NCBI GenBank assembly: GCA_003696875.1
Contig: RFHL01000105.1
Span: 1 to 16,317, forward strand
Direction of reading: 5' to 3'
Length of the DNA stretch: 16,317 bases
DNA from: Bacteroidota bacterium
GTDB lineage: Bacteria > Bacteroidota > Bacteroidia > J057
Shown piece by piece: positions 1 to 7,104 of this stretch (position 1 is the stretch's first letter; every line of letters begins with the position of its first letter). A program made the translations under genes and the position numbers. Below the pieces are notes generated by a model. The model searched no databases and was not told the origin of the DNA. It saw nothing but the letters and a program-made list of their open reading frames with translations.

Positions 1-69
1 GTAAAGGCAATTTGGCAGGAATACCGGTTTTTTCAAATCTTTTCCCCCGGGAATTGGCCAAGGAGGGGG

Positions 70-951
70 TTATTCCCCAATCCGCTCACCCATGCGAACG
101 GCGGTTTCCAGGCCGCGCCGGGTGTTTTCCAGCAGGTCGGCGTCGATGGACACCTGCCCTTCTTCTATCAGCAGCACGATGGTGGAGCCGCCAAAGGCAA
201 AATAACCCATCTCGTCGCCTTTGGTGACGGTGGAATCGCCTTGATAAGTGTGCAGGATGCTCCCTACCATGGTGGCTCCCACGGGGCATACCAGGACCAT
301 ACCCTTGTCCGGCGTCTGCAGGCGCACGATGTCCCGCTTGTTTTGGCAAAAAACCCGGGCAAAGTTGCCCTGGACAGCGTAGGGCGAGACTGAGTAGTAC
401 TTGCCCCGGATCTTTTTGGGGGCGGCGGCTATACCTGAATAGGGAAAATGGAAACGGTGGTAGTCCGGCGGAGCCAGCCGCAGGATGTACATAGCCCCGG
501 ATTCGTAGCGTTCGGTCAGGGCATCATCCTGGAGAAAATCCCTCAGCCGGAAAGATTCGCCCTTGATAAAGAAATCGCCGACCTCCCGGATGCGGGCAAA
601 AGCCGCCAACTTGCCATCGCCAGGGGAAACCAGCCCCTCGCCAATGGGGCGGGCCCCGGGCTTGAGTTTGCGATAAAAAAACTCGTTAAAGGTGCGGTAG
701 GCCGACAGCTCTTGTGCGGCTTCTTCCATATCAATCCCATAGGCCTTGACAAAGGGACGAATCCACCGGGCCGAGGTGTGCCGGTTCATCAGACGGCCGT
801 AGAAGGAGGTGAGCATCTTGCGCTTGGCCACCGATTCCAGGGGGAGCTTGCCCAGAGGATGATGGTACAAAAACCGCAAAAAAGCCTCGCCCGGAGGCTT
901 TTCCTCCACGAGTTCTTGGGTTTTACGGTCTATGTAGGTGATACGCTTCAT
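70..951 (-). CDS. psd: Phosphatidylserine decarboxylase proenzyme
   Basis: This enzyme converts phosphatidylserine to phosphatidylethanolamine, the last step of PE synthesis, at the inner membrane. The 293-residue product matches the family's usual length. It carries the autocleavage motif FGGST near residues 253-257; family knowledge says the chain is cut between Gly255 and Ser256 and the serine becomes the pyruvoyl cofactor. SPGDGK (Asp112) and DYHRFH (His165) fit the conserved Asp and His that assist cleavage and decarboxylation. GGST rather than LGST is typical of the type II branch. The ATG start keeps a natural N-terminus with no signal peptide. It is the last gene of a minus-strand run, 90 bases after the DUF5060 lipoprotein stop. 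I saw no clear terminator in the 69 bases after its stop. Identification is secure. Confidence 0.95.
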   Translation of the reverse strand: MKRITYIDRKTQELVEEKPPGEAFLRFLYHHPLGKLPLESVAKRKMLTSFYGRLMNRHTSARWIRPFVKAYGIDMEEAAQELSAYRTFNEFFYRKLKPGARPIGEGLVSPGDGKLAAFARIREVGDFFIKGESFRLRDFLQDDALTERYESGAMYILRLAPPDYHRFHFPYSGIAAAPKKIRGKYYSVSPYAVQGNFARVFCQNKRDIVRLQTPDKGMVLVCPVGATMVGSILHTYQGDSTVTKGDEMGYFAFGGSTIVLLIEEGQVSIDADLLENTRRGLETAVRMGERIGE

Positions 952-1041
952 CCAGTCTGGAACAATCCGGGGTTGGCAAGTTTACGGAATCTTTGGACAA
1001 TGGGGGAGAGGGGGGGCAAATTTCTTGTTTGTCTGCCAGGG

Positions 1042-2856
1042 TCATCGAGCCGGGGGGCGCCGTACGAGCACCGCCCAGTCGGCCTGGGGCAGGTCTGGAG
1101 GCAGGCCCAGACGGACGGGCGTGCCTCCCTGCACGGTCGGCAGGCTGCCGGTCTGCAAGGGGCCGCCCCGCCGCGGGTCGTACCACTGCACTGTGAAGGG
1201 GCCCGTGGTGCCACTCAGGTCCAGTTGGGCGGTTCCGCCTTGAGGCAGGTATACCGCATAGGTGTCACCCGTTTTGGCCAGGGCATAGTTGCCCGAGCCG
1301 CCCAGCAGGCTATCAGCGGCCTGCATCTCGGCAAAGGGCAGGTACTGCTGGAAAAAGGTGAGGGCGTGGCGGGTGTAGTCCCACATCCGGTCCCGGGAAC
1401 GCCAGTCTTCGCAGTTGAGGTCATTGTGGGGATTGCGGTAGCCAAAATACCACTCCACCCCGCCGCCTCCGGCCATGAGGTTGCCCCAGAGGACCTCCTG
1501 ACGCACCTTATCCTGGTTGTTGGGCTGGGTGGTATCGGGGTCCACGCCCCGCGAGGCGGGGCCGATCTCGTCCAGGCATACCAGCCAGGGATGGCCTGCC
1601 TGGGCCGAGGCGGTCACCCAGTGCCGGGTATCGTGGTGGCTGTGCCCCGGCCAGCCCACCTGTATGGCCAGCCCACTCAGGTGTGGAAATCCCAACAGGC
1701 GTGTCATCTGCGCGTGGCGCAGGCTGTCCCAGGCATGGGTGTGGATCACCACCGGATTGTCGTAGGGATCGGTTTCATCCAGGTAGCGAATCATGGCCTT
1801 TTGTTGATCCAGGGTCTGTGCCACAGGGGTGAAGTCGGCCGGGCCATTTTCCTCGCCCACATTCCAGCACACGCCCAGGTGGTGCCCAAAGCGGGCGATC
1901 AGCTCGCGATAGTAGAGCTTGCGCTCAGGGCCAGTGTCGCCCCCGTCGAGCAGGGTCTCGTTTTCGGTTTCCTGTGTTACGACATGCAGCATGAGGCCGA
2001 GCTGGTCCATGTGGTCAAAGACGATTTCCCACTGGTCCAGCTTGGAGCAGTCAAAGCGGTCGCGTACCTCATAGCCGGTGTAGGGCCAGACGTCTTTGCC
2101 ATCGCCGCCGATGTTCATCGTCAGGAAGTAGACCGAGTTCATGCCCTTGGCAGCCAGGTAGTTGAGGGCTCCGATGATGCCCTTGCCCTGATCGCCCCGC
2201 CAGACGGGATCGCCCGGCTGCCAGTCGGCGACATGCGCCGCATAGCGGTGCAGGGGGGCGCGGGGATCGGCCTCGCCGCTCCGCTGCTCGGCCAGTTCGC
2301 CCTTGTAGGTGCCGTCAAAGTCGGCATAGGCAAGGAAGTTTTCGGGGCTGTCGGCCCCGCCTTTCAGAAAATATCGACCTGAGCCGGCATATTGCAGGTA
2401 GTGCCCGTTTGTCTGCCGGAGCTTGCCCTCCGCCCCGGCAGGAGCCGGGGCAATGTCCAGGCGGCCTTTCTCCCCGTGGAAAGCGACGGGTGCGCCTGCC
2501 GACGGATCGTCGGCGACGGCGATCCCCGGCCCCTGCCGGAAGGAGACCTCGTAGGTCCAGCGGCCCGGGGCGTCGGGCCGGAAGCGCACCTGCCAGACCG
2601 AGCCGGTGCTGTCACCGCTTTCGGCGGCTTGTCCGTCGGCGGCGTAGAAGCCCGGCACCACGTAGGTCCGGTCCCCCTGCCGGAAGGTGACGTCCAGGCG
2701 GTAGTCGGTGAAGGGGTTCACCTCGGCTTGCTCACTGGTCACCGGACCGGTGAAGGAGAGGGTGAGCTTTTCCCACTGCCGGCCCGGCTGGGCCGGGGGG
2801 GTACAGGCCATGAGGCCCAGGAGGAGTGCGAGGGAGAGTAGGCGTAGTCGTAGCAT
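1042..2856 (-). CDS. DUF5060-type glycoside hydrolase lipoprotein
   Basis: A 604-residue secreted lipoprotein. The N-terminus is a hydrophobic signal ending in the lipobox LMAC, so Cys18 should be lipidated and the protein membrane-anchored. Residues about 28-125 resemble the DUF5060 beta-sandwich (FTDYRLDVTF, then FRPDAPGRWTYEV). Residues about 150-500 look like a TIM-barrel glycosidase of the DUF4038/DUF5060 type: FLKGG, the NIGGDGKDVWPYT stretch, CWNVGEENG and WLVCLDEIG. Glu335 or Glu336 and Glu430 are the likely acid/base and nucleophile by position, which is inference. Residues about 515-600 form a C-terminal beta domain like the 'putative collagen-binding' domain of this family (YAVYLPQGG, VQWYDPRRGG). 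The substrate cannot be read from sequence; relatives act on plant or algal glycans. The gene lies 86 bases after the secreted protein at 2943-3500 and before psd, and may be co-transcribed with both. No SusC/SusD genes are nearby. Confidence 0.85.
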   Translation of the reverse strand: MLRLRLLSLALLLGLMACTPPAQPGRQWEKLTLSFTGPVTSEQAEVNPFTDYRLDVTFRQGDRTYVVPGFYAADGQAAESGDSTGSVWQVRFRPDAPGRWTYEVSFRQGPGIAVADDPSAGAPVAFHGEKGRLDIAPAPAGAEGKLRQTNGHYLQYAGSGRYFLKGGADSPENFLAYADFDGTYKGELAEQRSGEADPRAPLHRYAAHVADWQPGDPVWRGDQGKGIIGALNYLAAKGMNSVYFLTMNIGGDGKDVWPYTGYEVRDRFDCSKLDQWEIVFDHMDQLGLMLHVVTQETENETLLDGGDTGPERKLYYRELIARFGHHLGVCWNVGEENGPADFTPVAQTLDQQKAMIRYLDETDPYDNPVVIHTHAWDSLRHAQMTRLLGFPHLSGLAIQVGWPGHSHHDTRHWVTASAQAGHPWLVCLDEIGPASRGVDPDTTQPNNQDKVRQEVLWGNLMAGGGGVEWYFGYRNPHNDLNCEDWRSRDRMWDYTRHALTFFQQYLPFAEMQAADSLLGGSGNYALAKTGDTYAVYLPQGGTAQLDLSGTTGPFTVQWYDPRRGGPLQTGSLPTVQGGTPVRLGLPPDLPQADWAVLVRRPPAR

Positions 2857-2942
2857 AATAACGAATCAAACAAGCGAAAACCAGGCATGCCTGTGGGGGG
2901 AAGGTAGCCCTTTTGCCGCAAGGATGCATCCGGCCTGTGCAA

Positions 2943-3500
2943 TCAGCGGTCTCCGATGGAGACCTCCAGCGTATAGGCCCCGGCGGTGACGCCACGGGCG
3001 CCGGCCACTCCGATCAGGATGCTGTAGGGGTTGTTGATCGCGATGAATTCGATTTCCTGCGGCTCGCCACCCCGGGAAAGATCCGGCTCCCCGGCATAGA
3101 TAGGGTAAGAGGCTTCGCAGGAACCGGCCACTGATATGGCAGGCGGTACCGCCTGCATAGAGGGGTGGGTGCCCTGCCGCAGACCATACACATTGATGCG
3201 GTGCCGGCCTTCGGGAACCACCCGGATGCGGATGCGACTATACCGCGGCAGGTCTACGCGATACAGCTGGTGGTGGCCCTCAAACTCGGCAAAGCGAGTG
3301 GCCGGGAAGCAGGCAACCTGGCTGCTCGCGGCCCAGTCCAGCGGCATGGGCTGGCCCTGGGCCAGCTCGCCGGTGAGGCGGATGCTCTCCCCTTTGGCAC
3401 AGCTCAAAGGGGTGACTTCGGGTTCGGTCGGGCCGTCGGACTCTGGCCGGAGTAGGGCCAGACCCAGGACCAGCAGGAGGGGGAGGAGGCAAAGATGCAT
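2943..3500 (-). CDS. Small secreted protein of unknown function
   Basis: I do not recognise this 185-residue protein. Residues 1-18 are a leucine-rich signal segment with no clear lipobox, so it is probably exported to the periplasm or surface. The rest is mostly beta-strand-like: YRVDLPRYSRIRIRV at about 80-94, then a C-terminal YSILIGVAGARG...AGAYTLEVSI. That ending resembles the closing strands of bacterial pre-peptidase C-terminal (PPC-like) sandwiches; this is inference from strand pattern only. Three cysteines after the signal (SCAK, VACF, GSCE) could form disulfides. The gene is divergent from the secreted protein starting at 3663 and lies 86 bases upstream of the DUF5060 lipoprotein on the same strand, which suggests co-expression with an extracellular glycan-active protein. 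Confidence 0.65.
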   Translation of the reverse strand: MHLCLLPLLLVLGLALLRPESDGPTEPEVTPLSCAKGESIRLTGELAQGQPMPLDWAASSQVACFPATRFAEFEGHHQLYRVDLPRYSRIRIRVVPEGRHRINVYGLRQGTHPSMQAVPPAISVAGSCEASYPIYAGEPDLSRGGEPQEIEFIAINNPYSILIGVAGARGVTAGAYTLEVSIGDR

Positions 3501-3662
3501 GGCTAGGTAGGTTGGTGGAGAAATATGGATTTCATGAATCTAGGGTTTTCCCTGAAGCTTTTCTCCTTTTTACACAGGATATTTGGTCTCAGGCCGCAGT
3601 CTGGCTGCGCCTGTTTCCGCCGCCAGCTGCATGTCTGCTTTGCTCACGCTCAAGTTTATGCG

Positions 3663-4541
3663 ATGAAACGCCTTTCTTTTTTCCTTTGCTTCACGATCAC
3701 GTTTCTCCTCATGTCTGCCCAGCAAACCGGCCGCGTCGACTACAAGCATCTCGGGATTCAGTTTACGATCCCCGACGGCTGGGTCGGGCAGGAGATTGAC
3801 GGGGGCTTCCTGATGGGCCACAACAGCATCCCGGGCCTGATTCTCCTCTCGACCCATGAATACCAAACGCTGAACCAATTACGGGCCGGGGCCGTGGAGG
3901 CTTTTAATGACGGCAATGGCTCCTCGCTGGTCATAGCAGGCCAGTTGGAGTCTTTAGGGAATAACGCCCTCGGGGGCGAGTATCAGGGCACCATCGAGTG
4001 GCAGCCGGCCAAGGCCTATGGCATCGGCCTGATCAATCCGCATGGAACGGGCGTTGTCATTCTCGCAGCCACCACGGCGGCCCAGTATGGGCCTGATTAC
4101 AAGCGCTTTGCCCAGCAGGTGCAGCAGAGTTTCCGATTTTACAAGCCCGACCACAGCCAGGTCGTCGCCACGTGGAAGCCTTTCCTCTCGGGCATGCGCC
4201 TGACCTACATGGATTCCTATTACTCCCCTGGCGTAGGCAGTGGCGGCATCGGCGGGGGCTACAGCAATGAGCGCATCATCGAACTATGCAGTCAAGGCCA
4301 TTTTTTCTTCAGTAGCAGCAGCGAAATGACCATCAGTGGCGACAATGTCTCCGGTTGGGACCAGGGGGGCGGTCAGGGACAGGGGCGCTGGGAAATCGCC
4401 GTCAATGCTGGCGGCAGCCCCATCCTGCGCCTGCGCTTCCAGCAGGGCGAGGTGTATGAGTATGTGCTCTCTCGCTCCGGCAATGAGCTCTATCTCGACG
4501 GGAACCGGAACTACCGCACCCAGGCGGAATATTGCCGGTGA
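3663..4541 (+). CDS. Secreted protein with lipocalin-like C-terminal domain
   Basis: A 292-residue exported protein of unknown function. I chose the ATG at 3663 because it opens a typical signal peptide (MKRLSFFLCFTITFLLMSAQ). The same frame is open from an ATG at 3525, but those 46 codons read as non-coding sequence (Cys/Phe-rich, no domain) and would bury the signal. Residues about 26-160 form an alpha/beta domain beginning LGIQFTIPDGW, like small domains found in stress or PsbP-like secreted proteins. Residues about 195-285 (NERIIELCSQGHFFFSSSS, GRWEIAV, YEYVLS, LYLDGNRNY) resemble a recurrent lipocalin-like beta domain found after such modules in Bacteroidota and other bacteria. Its TGA stop lies inside the hairpin at 4539-4556. 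Confidence 0.7.
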   Translation: MKRLSFFLCFTITFLLMSAQQTGRVDYKHLGIQFTIPDGWVGQEIDGGFLMGHNSIPGLILLSTHEYQTLNQLRAGAVEAFNDGNGSSLVIAGQLESLGNNALGGEYQGTIEWQPAKAYGIGLINPHGTGVVILAATTAAQYGPDYKRFAQQVQQSFRFYKPDHSQVVATWKPFLSGMRLTYMDSYYSPGVGSGGIGGGYSNERIIELCSQGHFFFSSSSEMTISGDNVSGWDQGGGQGQGRWEIAVNAGGSPILRLRFQQGEVYEYVLSRSGNELYLDGNRNYRTQAEYCR

Positions 4542-4566
4542 ACCACCGCTGGTTCATTCCCTTTTT
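4539..4566 (+). terminator. Hairpin terminator holding both convergent stop codons
   Basis: TGAACCA (4539-4545) and TGGTTCA (4550-4556) form a perfect 7-bp stem with a CCGC loop, followed on the plus strand by TTCCCTTTTT. This fits a rho-independent terminator for the secreted-protein gene. The first three bases of the left arm are that gene's TGA stop. The last three bases of the right arm read TGA on the minus strand and end the truncated minus-strand reading frame. Confidence 0.65.
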
Positions 4567-4793
4567 AGCCAGGCCCACGCTTCGTCAAACTGGTTAAATA
4601 CTTTGACATACACGCCCCGGTTGAGGGCCTGTTTCTGAAGGCGGATGCCGGATTTGACTGCACAGAACTCAGGTCCCTTTGCGATGCACAGGGAATCATC
4701 CCCAACTTCGCCTTTAACGCCAGAAAGGGGCGTAAACTGGATCGAGGGGAATAGTTCGATGAACGACTGTGCCAACGCAGAACTGTCGTTGAA
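4554..4793 (-). pseudogene. 5'-truncated remnant of an unidentified gene (possibly STAS/SpoIIAA-like)
   Basis: About 79 codons on the minus strand look like the C-terminal part of a real protein, ending VYVKVFNQFDEAWAWLKRE. Upstream of about 4793 the same frame only continues as antisense of the glycosidase remnant, with composition unlike a protein (runs such as SPASGGRPDRTD), so the natural start is missing. A TTG at 4775-4773 is the only nearby alternative start. The ending, a short basic stretch followed by an FDEAWAWL helix, is reminiscent of the C-terminus of Bacteroidota STAS/SEC14-like (SpoIIAA-like) proteins of about 130 residues, but this is a weak resemblance. The base composition is visibly less GC-rich than its neighbours. 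Its stop lies in the shared hairpin at 4539-4556, which supports it having once been an expressed gene. Confidence 0.5.
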
Positions 4794-4799
4794 CCCGCC

Positions 4800-5861
4800 T
4801 TGACGGCCTTCGCGGGGCGCGTCCCCCGGGACTTGATGCGGTACCTCATAGCCAACAAGGAAGCCCTCAAGGACGAAGTCCGTTCGGTCTGGGCGGCCGC
4901 CGGAGGCCGGACTTCCGGCAGCTGGCAGCAGGTTTTTGGGGATACGCCGCAGGCCCGGGAGTTTTTCATGGCCTGGCATTATGCCCGCTTCATCAATCAG
5001 GTAGCTCAATCAGGTCGGGCAGTCCATGACCTGCCCATGTTTGTCAACGCCTGGATCGTGCAGCAGCCCGGCGATCTGCCGGGCGTGTATCCCAATGGAG
5101 GACCCGTATCCCGGGTGATGGACATCTACAAGGCCGCCGCCCCGGCCATCGACGTTATTTGCCCGGATATCTATTTGCCCAATTATCAGGAGATCTACCG
5201 CATGTATCACCGGCCGGCTGATAATCCCCTGCTCGTGCCGGAATCATCGCTGGATGCGGCCCGGGCTTTCTATGCCTTTGCTGAGCATGATGCGATCTGT
5301 TTTTCCCCCTTCGGCATCGAAGATGCCGCGGGCGATGTGCTCTTCAGCGCCTCCTACGGCGTGCTGCAGGAGCTGGCGCCCCTCATCACCCGTTACCAGG
5401 GGACCGGCCGTATGCGGGGCATTCACCTGGCCCGCGATCATCAGGATGAAACGCTACAGCTCGGGGGCTATGAGGTCTCCCTCAAGATTCAGGACCCGGA
5501 CCAGCCGGCTTTTGGCCTCATCATCCACGAAAGCGAGGAGACCTTTCTGGTTTGCGGGATGAACTTCAAGGCCACCTTCCGGCAAATAAGTGCGGATCAC
5601 CTCTACTACATCGGACAGGTAAGTGAGGGACGCTTTGAGGCAGGGCAGTGGGTGGAGATGCGCTGGCTCAACGGCGATGAAACCTATCATCACGAGCTGT
5701 TAAGGGCCCTGGGCCGGGAGACCGTCCTGGATGCCGGGTTTCAATTTGAGGAAACCCAACTGGAGGTGGGAGAGGGGGAGCAATTTGTGTACTCCCCGGG
5801 GAGCAGGAAGGCGGTCACCACGCCGGGGATTTACCGGGTACGCCTGTACCGGCGAGAGTAG
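4800..5861 (+). pseudogene. 5'-truncated GH35-like / DUF5597 beta-galactosidase
   Basis: The 353 residues match the C-terminal two thirds of GH35-like proteins that end in a DUF5597 domain, normally about 540 residues. Recognisable pieces are FAGRVPRDLMRYL at the start, FMAWHYARFINQVA (about 56-69), CPDIYLPNY (121-129), NPLLVPES with Glu148 as the likely nucleophile, FSPFGIED, and the DUF5597 part (about 205-280, FGLIIHESEETFLVCGMNF). The N-terminal barrel half, which includes the conserved acid/base Glu of the Asn-Glu motif, is absent, as are the start and signal peptide. The frame is open back only to a TAG at 4752, and its first codons (4755-4799) are antisense to the other remnant. With half the catalytic site gone it should be inactive. 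The remaining frame is intact, so the loss is recent or the join is an assembly artefact. The TAG stop is supplied by the palindromic repeat that follows. Confidence 0.8.
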
Positions 5862-5953
5862 GGGCGAATGGACATTCGCCCCCATGGCGGGTTTTGGGCG
5901 AATGGCCATTCGCCCCCATGGCGGGTTTTGGGCGAATGGCCATTCGCCCCTAC
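5858..5953. repeat. Palindromic 34-bp tandem repeat between convergent genes
   Basis: Two and a half copies of a 34-base unit lie at 5862-5895, 5896-5929 and 5930-5949 (partial). Each holds a 20-base palindrome, GGGCGAATGGCCATTCGCCC; the first copy has one change (GGAC for GGCC). The palindromes are joined by CCATGGCGGGTTTT. The outer ends mirror each other: GTAGGGGCGAATGG at 5858 and its complement ending at 5953. It can fold into several strong hairpins and probably acts as a bidirectional terminator for the convergent genes. The design, a short palindrome with GTAGGGGCG ends, resembles dispersed REP/MITE-like palindromes of bacterial genomes; that relation is inference. There are no spacers, so it is not CRISPR. 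Confidence 0.85.
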
Positions 5954-6474
5954 AATCTGATAATGTGGCCCGAGGCTGTCACCGACAGCACGTAGGTGCG
6001 GTAATGCACCGTGTCGATTTCGGAGGCCCCATTTTTTTTCACAAACCCCCAATCCACGTGGTGAAATGCCAGGCGATCGGGGCCGGCCTTCTGGTAGGTA
6101 ATGGTGTGGCTGGTGCGATCAAAGTCGGTGGCCTTGCCGATATACAGATGATCGATGAGCACCAGCTGGGTATCATGGGTGCAGAGGATCATCTGGTCAA
6201 AGTTGCCGGCATTATGTAGCATGCTGACCAGATGTCCGCCGGCAGGCGTCAGGTCTACCGGCTCGGCCCCGACCGTCCGGATATCCTTGATGGTATCAAG
6301 GACCCCAGGGTAATAGCGATCAATCTGTGCCTGGCTTAATCGGCCAGGAATCGGGAGCGTATCCGGGGAGCAGGCTGGGCCTGTCGGTTGATGTTGGGGG
6401 AAGGCCGCCTTTTCCGGGTCAGGAAAAGGCGCTGCGAACAGGCATAGGGACAGGAGGACCCAAAAAGTTTTCAT
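5950..6474 (-). CDS. Small exported protein of unknown function
   Basis: I do not recognise this 174-residue protein. MKTFWVLLSLCLFAAPF is a plausible signal peptide. Cys12 is not in a convincing lipobox, so export rather than lipidation is more likely. The mature part has a proline-rich spacer (to about residue 45), then a mixed alpha/beta region with MILCTHDTQLVLIDHLYIG (about 95-113) and a C-terminal beta stretch (TYVLSVTASGHIIRL). The protein lies 42 bases downstream of DUF2200 on the same strand. Its last codon (TTG) and TAG stop fall in the outer end of the palindromic repeat, so the natural C-terminus may have been slightly longer before the repeat inserted. Confidence 0.6.
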   Translation of the reverse strand: MKTFWVLLSLCLFAAPFPDPEKAAFPQHQPTGPACSPDTLPIPGRLSQAQIDRYYPGVLDTIKDIRTVGAEPVDLTPAGGHLVSMLHNAGNFDQMILCTHDTQLVLIDHLYIGKATDFDRTSHTITYQKAGPDRLAFHHVDWGFVKKNGASEIDTVHYRTYVLSVTASGHIIRL

Positions 6475-6516
6475 GTGTATGGCGATAAAGCGGTGGCGGC
6501 TGGGTTAAGCTTCCTG

Positions 6517-6882
6517 CTATCCCTCCCGTAGAATCTTCTCCATTTTCCGCCCCTTGGCGAGCTCGTCGACGAGCTTGTCGAGGTAGCGGACCTGCCGGGT
6601 GAGGGGAAATTCGATTTCCTCAATCCGATAGCCGCAGATCACGCCCGTGATCAGTTCGGCCTTGGGGTTGAGGCTGGCCTGCTGGAAAAAGGCTTCAAAG
6701 GTGGCTTTTTCCTCGATCAATTCCTGCTGTCTCGACGGCCCCAAACCGGTAAGCCATTCGATCACCTGCTGGAGCTCCTCTACGCTGCGGCCTTTCTTTT
6801 CCACCTTGGTCACATAGTGGGGGTAGACCGAGGCAAAGGTCATTTTGGCGATGCGGTCATTTTGTTTTTGGGTGACGGTCAT
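6517..6882 (-). CDS. DUF2200 family protein
   Basis: A 121-residue cytosolic protein that closely follows the DUF2200 pattern: RIAKMTFASVYPHYVTKVEKKG near the start, EELQQVIEWLTG, LNPKAELITGVICGYRIEEIE in the middle, and VRYLDKLVDELAKGRKMEKI at the end. Function is unknown for the family; it is a small conserved bacterial protein of about 115-120 residues. I chose the ATG at 6882 (MTVTQKQND) because it gives the family's usual N-terminus; the frame is open 10 codons further to 6912. It is divergent from the AraC-type regulator with about 220 bases between them, and may share an operon with the exported protein at 5950-6474. Confidence 0.9.
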   Translation of the reverse strand: MTVTQKQNDRIAKMTFASVYPHYVTKVEKKGRSVEELQQVIEWLTGLGPSRQQELIEEKATFEAFFQQASLNPKAELITGVICGYRIEEIEFPLTRQVRYLDKLVDELAKGRKMEKILREG

Positions 6883-7104
6883 GATTGGTTCCGTGAAGTG
6901 GGCCAGTGACAATTATCCTTCCAGACAATGGGGCATCTGGCGGGATATGTATGGGAGAAGTCGATTATTGGGGGCCTTTTCTTATCGGGAAGATACAAAA
7001 ACTCCTGGAGACCGGAAGAAAGAGGCTGAACGCAAAGTAGCCTTGGAGAAGAAATTTCTGTAGTTTCCAGAACAGGATTCCCTCATTCCCCTACCACCTT
7101 ACCC

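Noticed and set aside
1..69. A terminator for psd (CCCCC/GGGGG arms around 45-69)
   Set aside because: The stem is only five pairs with a long loop and no T-run follows on the minus strand.
448..2382. A 644-codon open frame on the plus strand across psd and the DUF5060 lipoprotein gene
   Set aside because: It is antisense to two well-identified genes. Its protein is low in recognisable motifs and rich in the Gly/Val/Ala/His patterns typical of antisense frames in GC-rich DNA.
3525..3662. A 46-codon N-terminal extension of the secreted protein at 3663-4541
   Set aside because: It would place the signal peptide internally, and this stretch is the intergenic region shared with the divergent gene at 3500.
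5862..5949. Small CRISPR array
   Set aside because: The units are directly adjacent with period 34 and no variable spacers, and each is palindromic; no cas genes are present.
6883..7104. Promoters for the divergent DUF2200 and AraC-type genes, and a CCAGA/TCTGG repeat at 6921-6940
   Set aside because: No TTTG/TAnnTTTG pair with correct spacing was found on either strand, and the five-base arms are too short to call a site.
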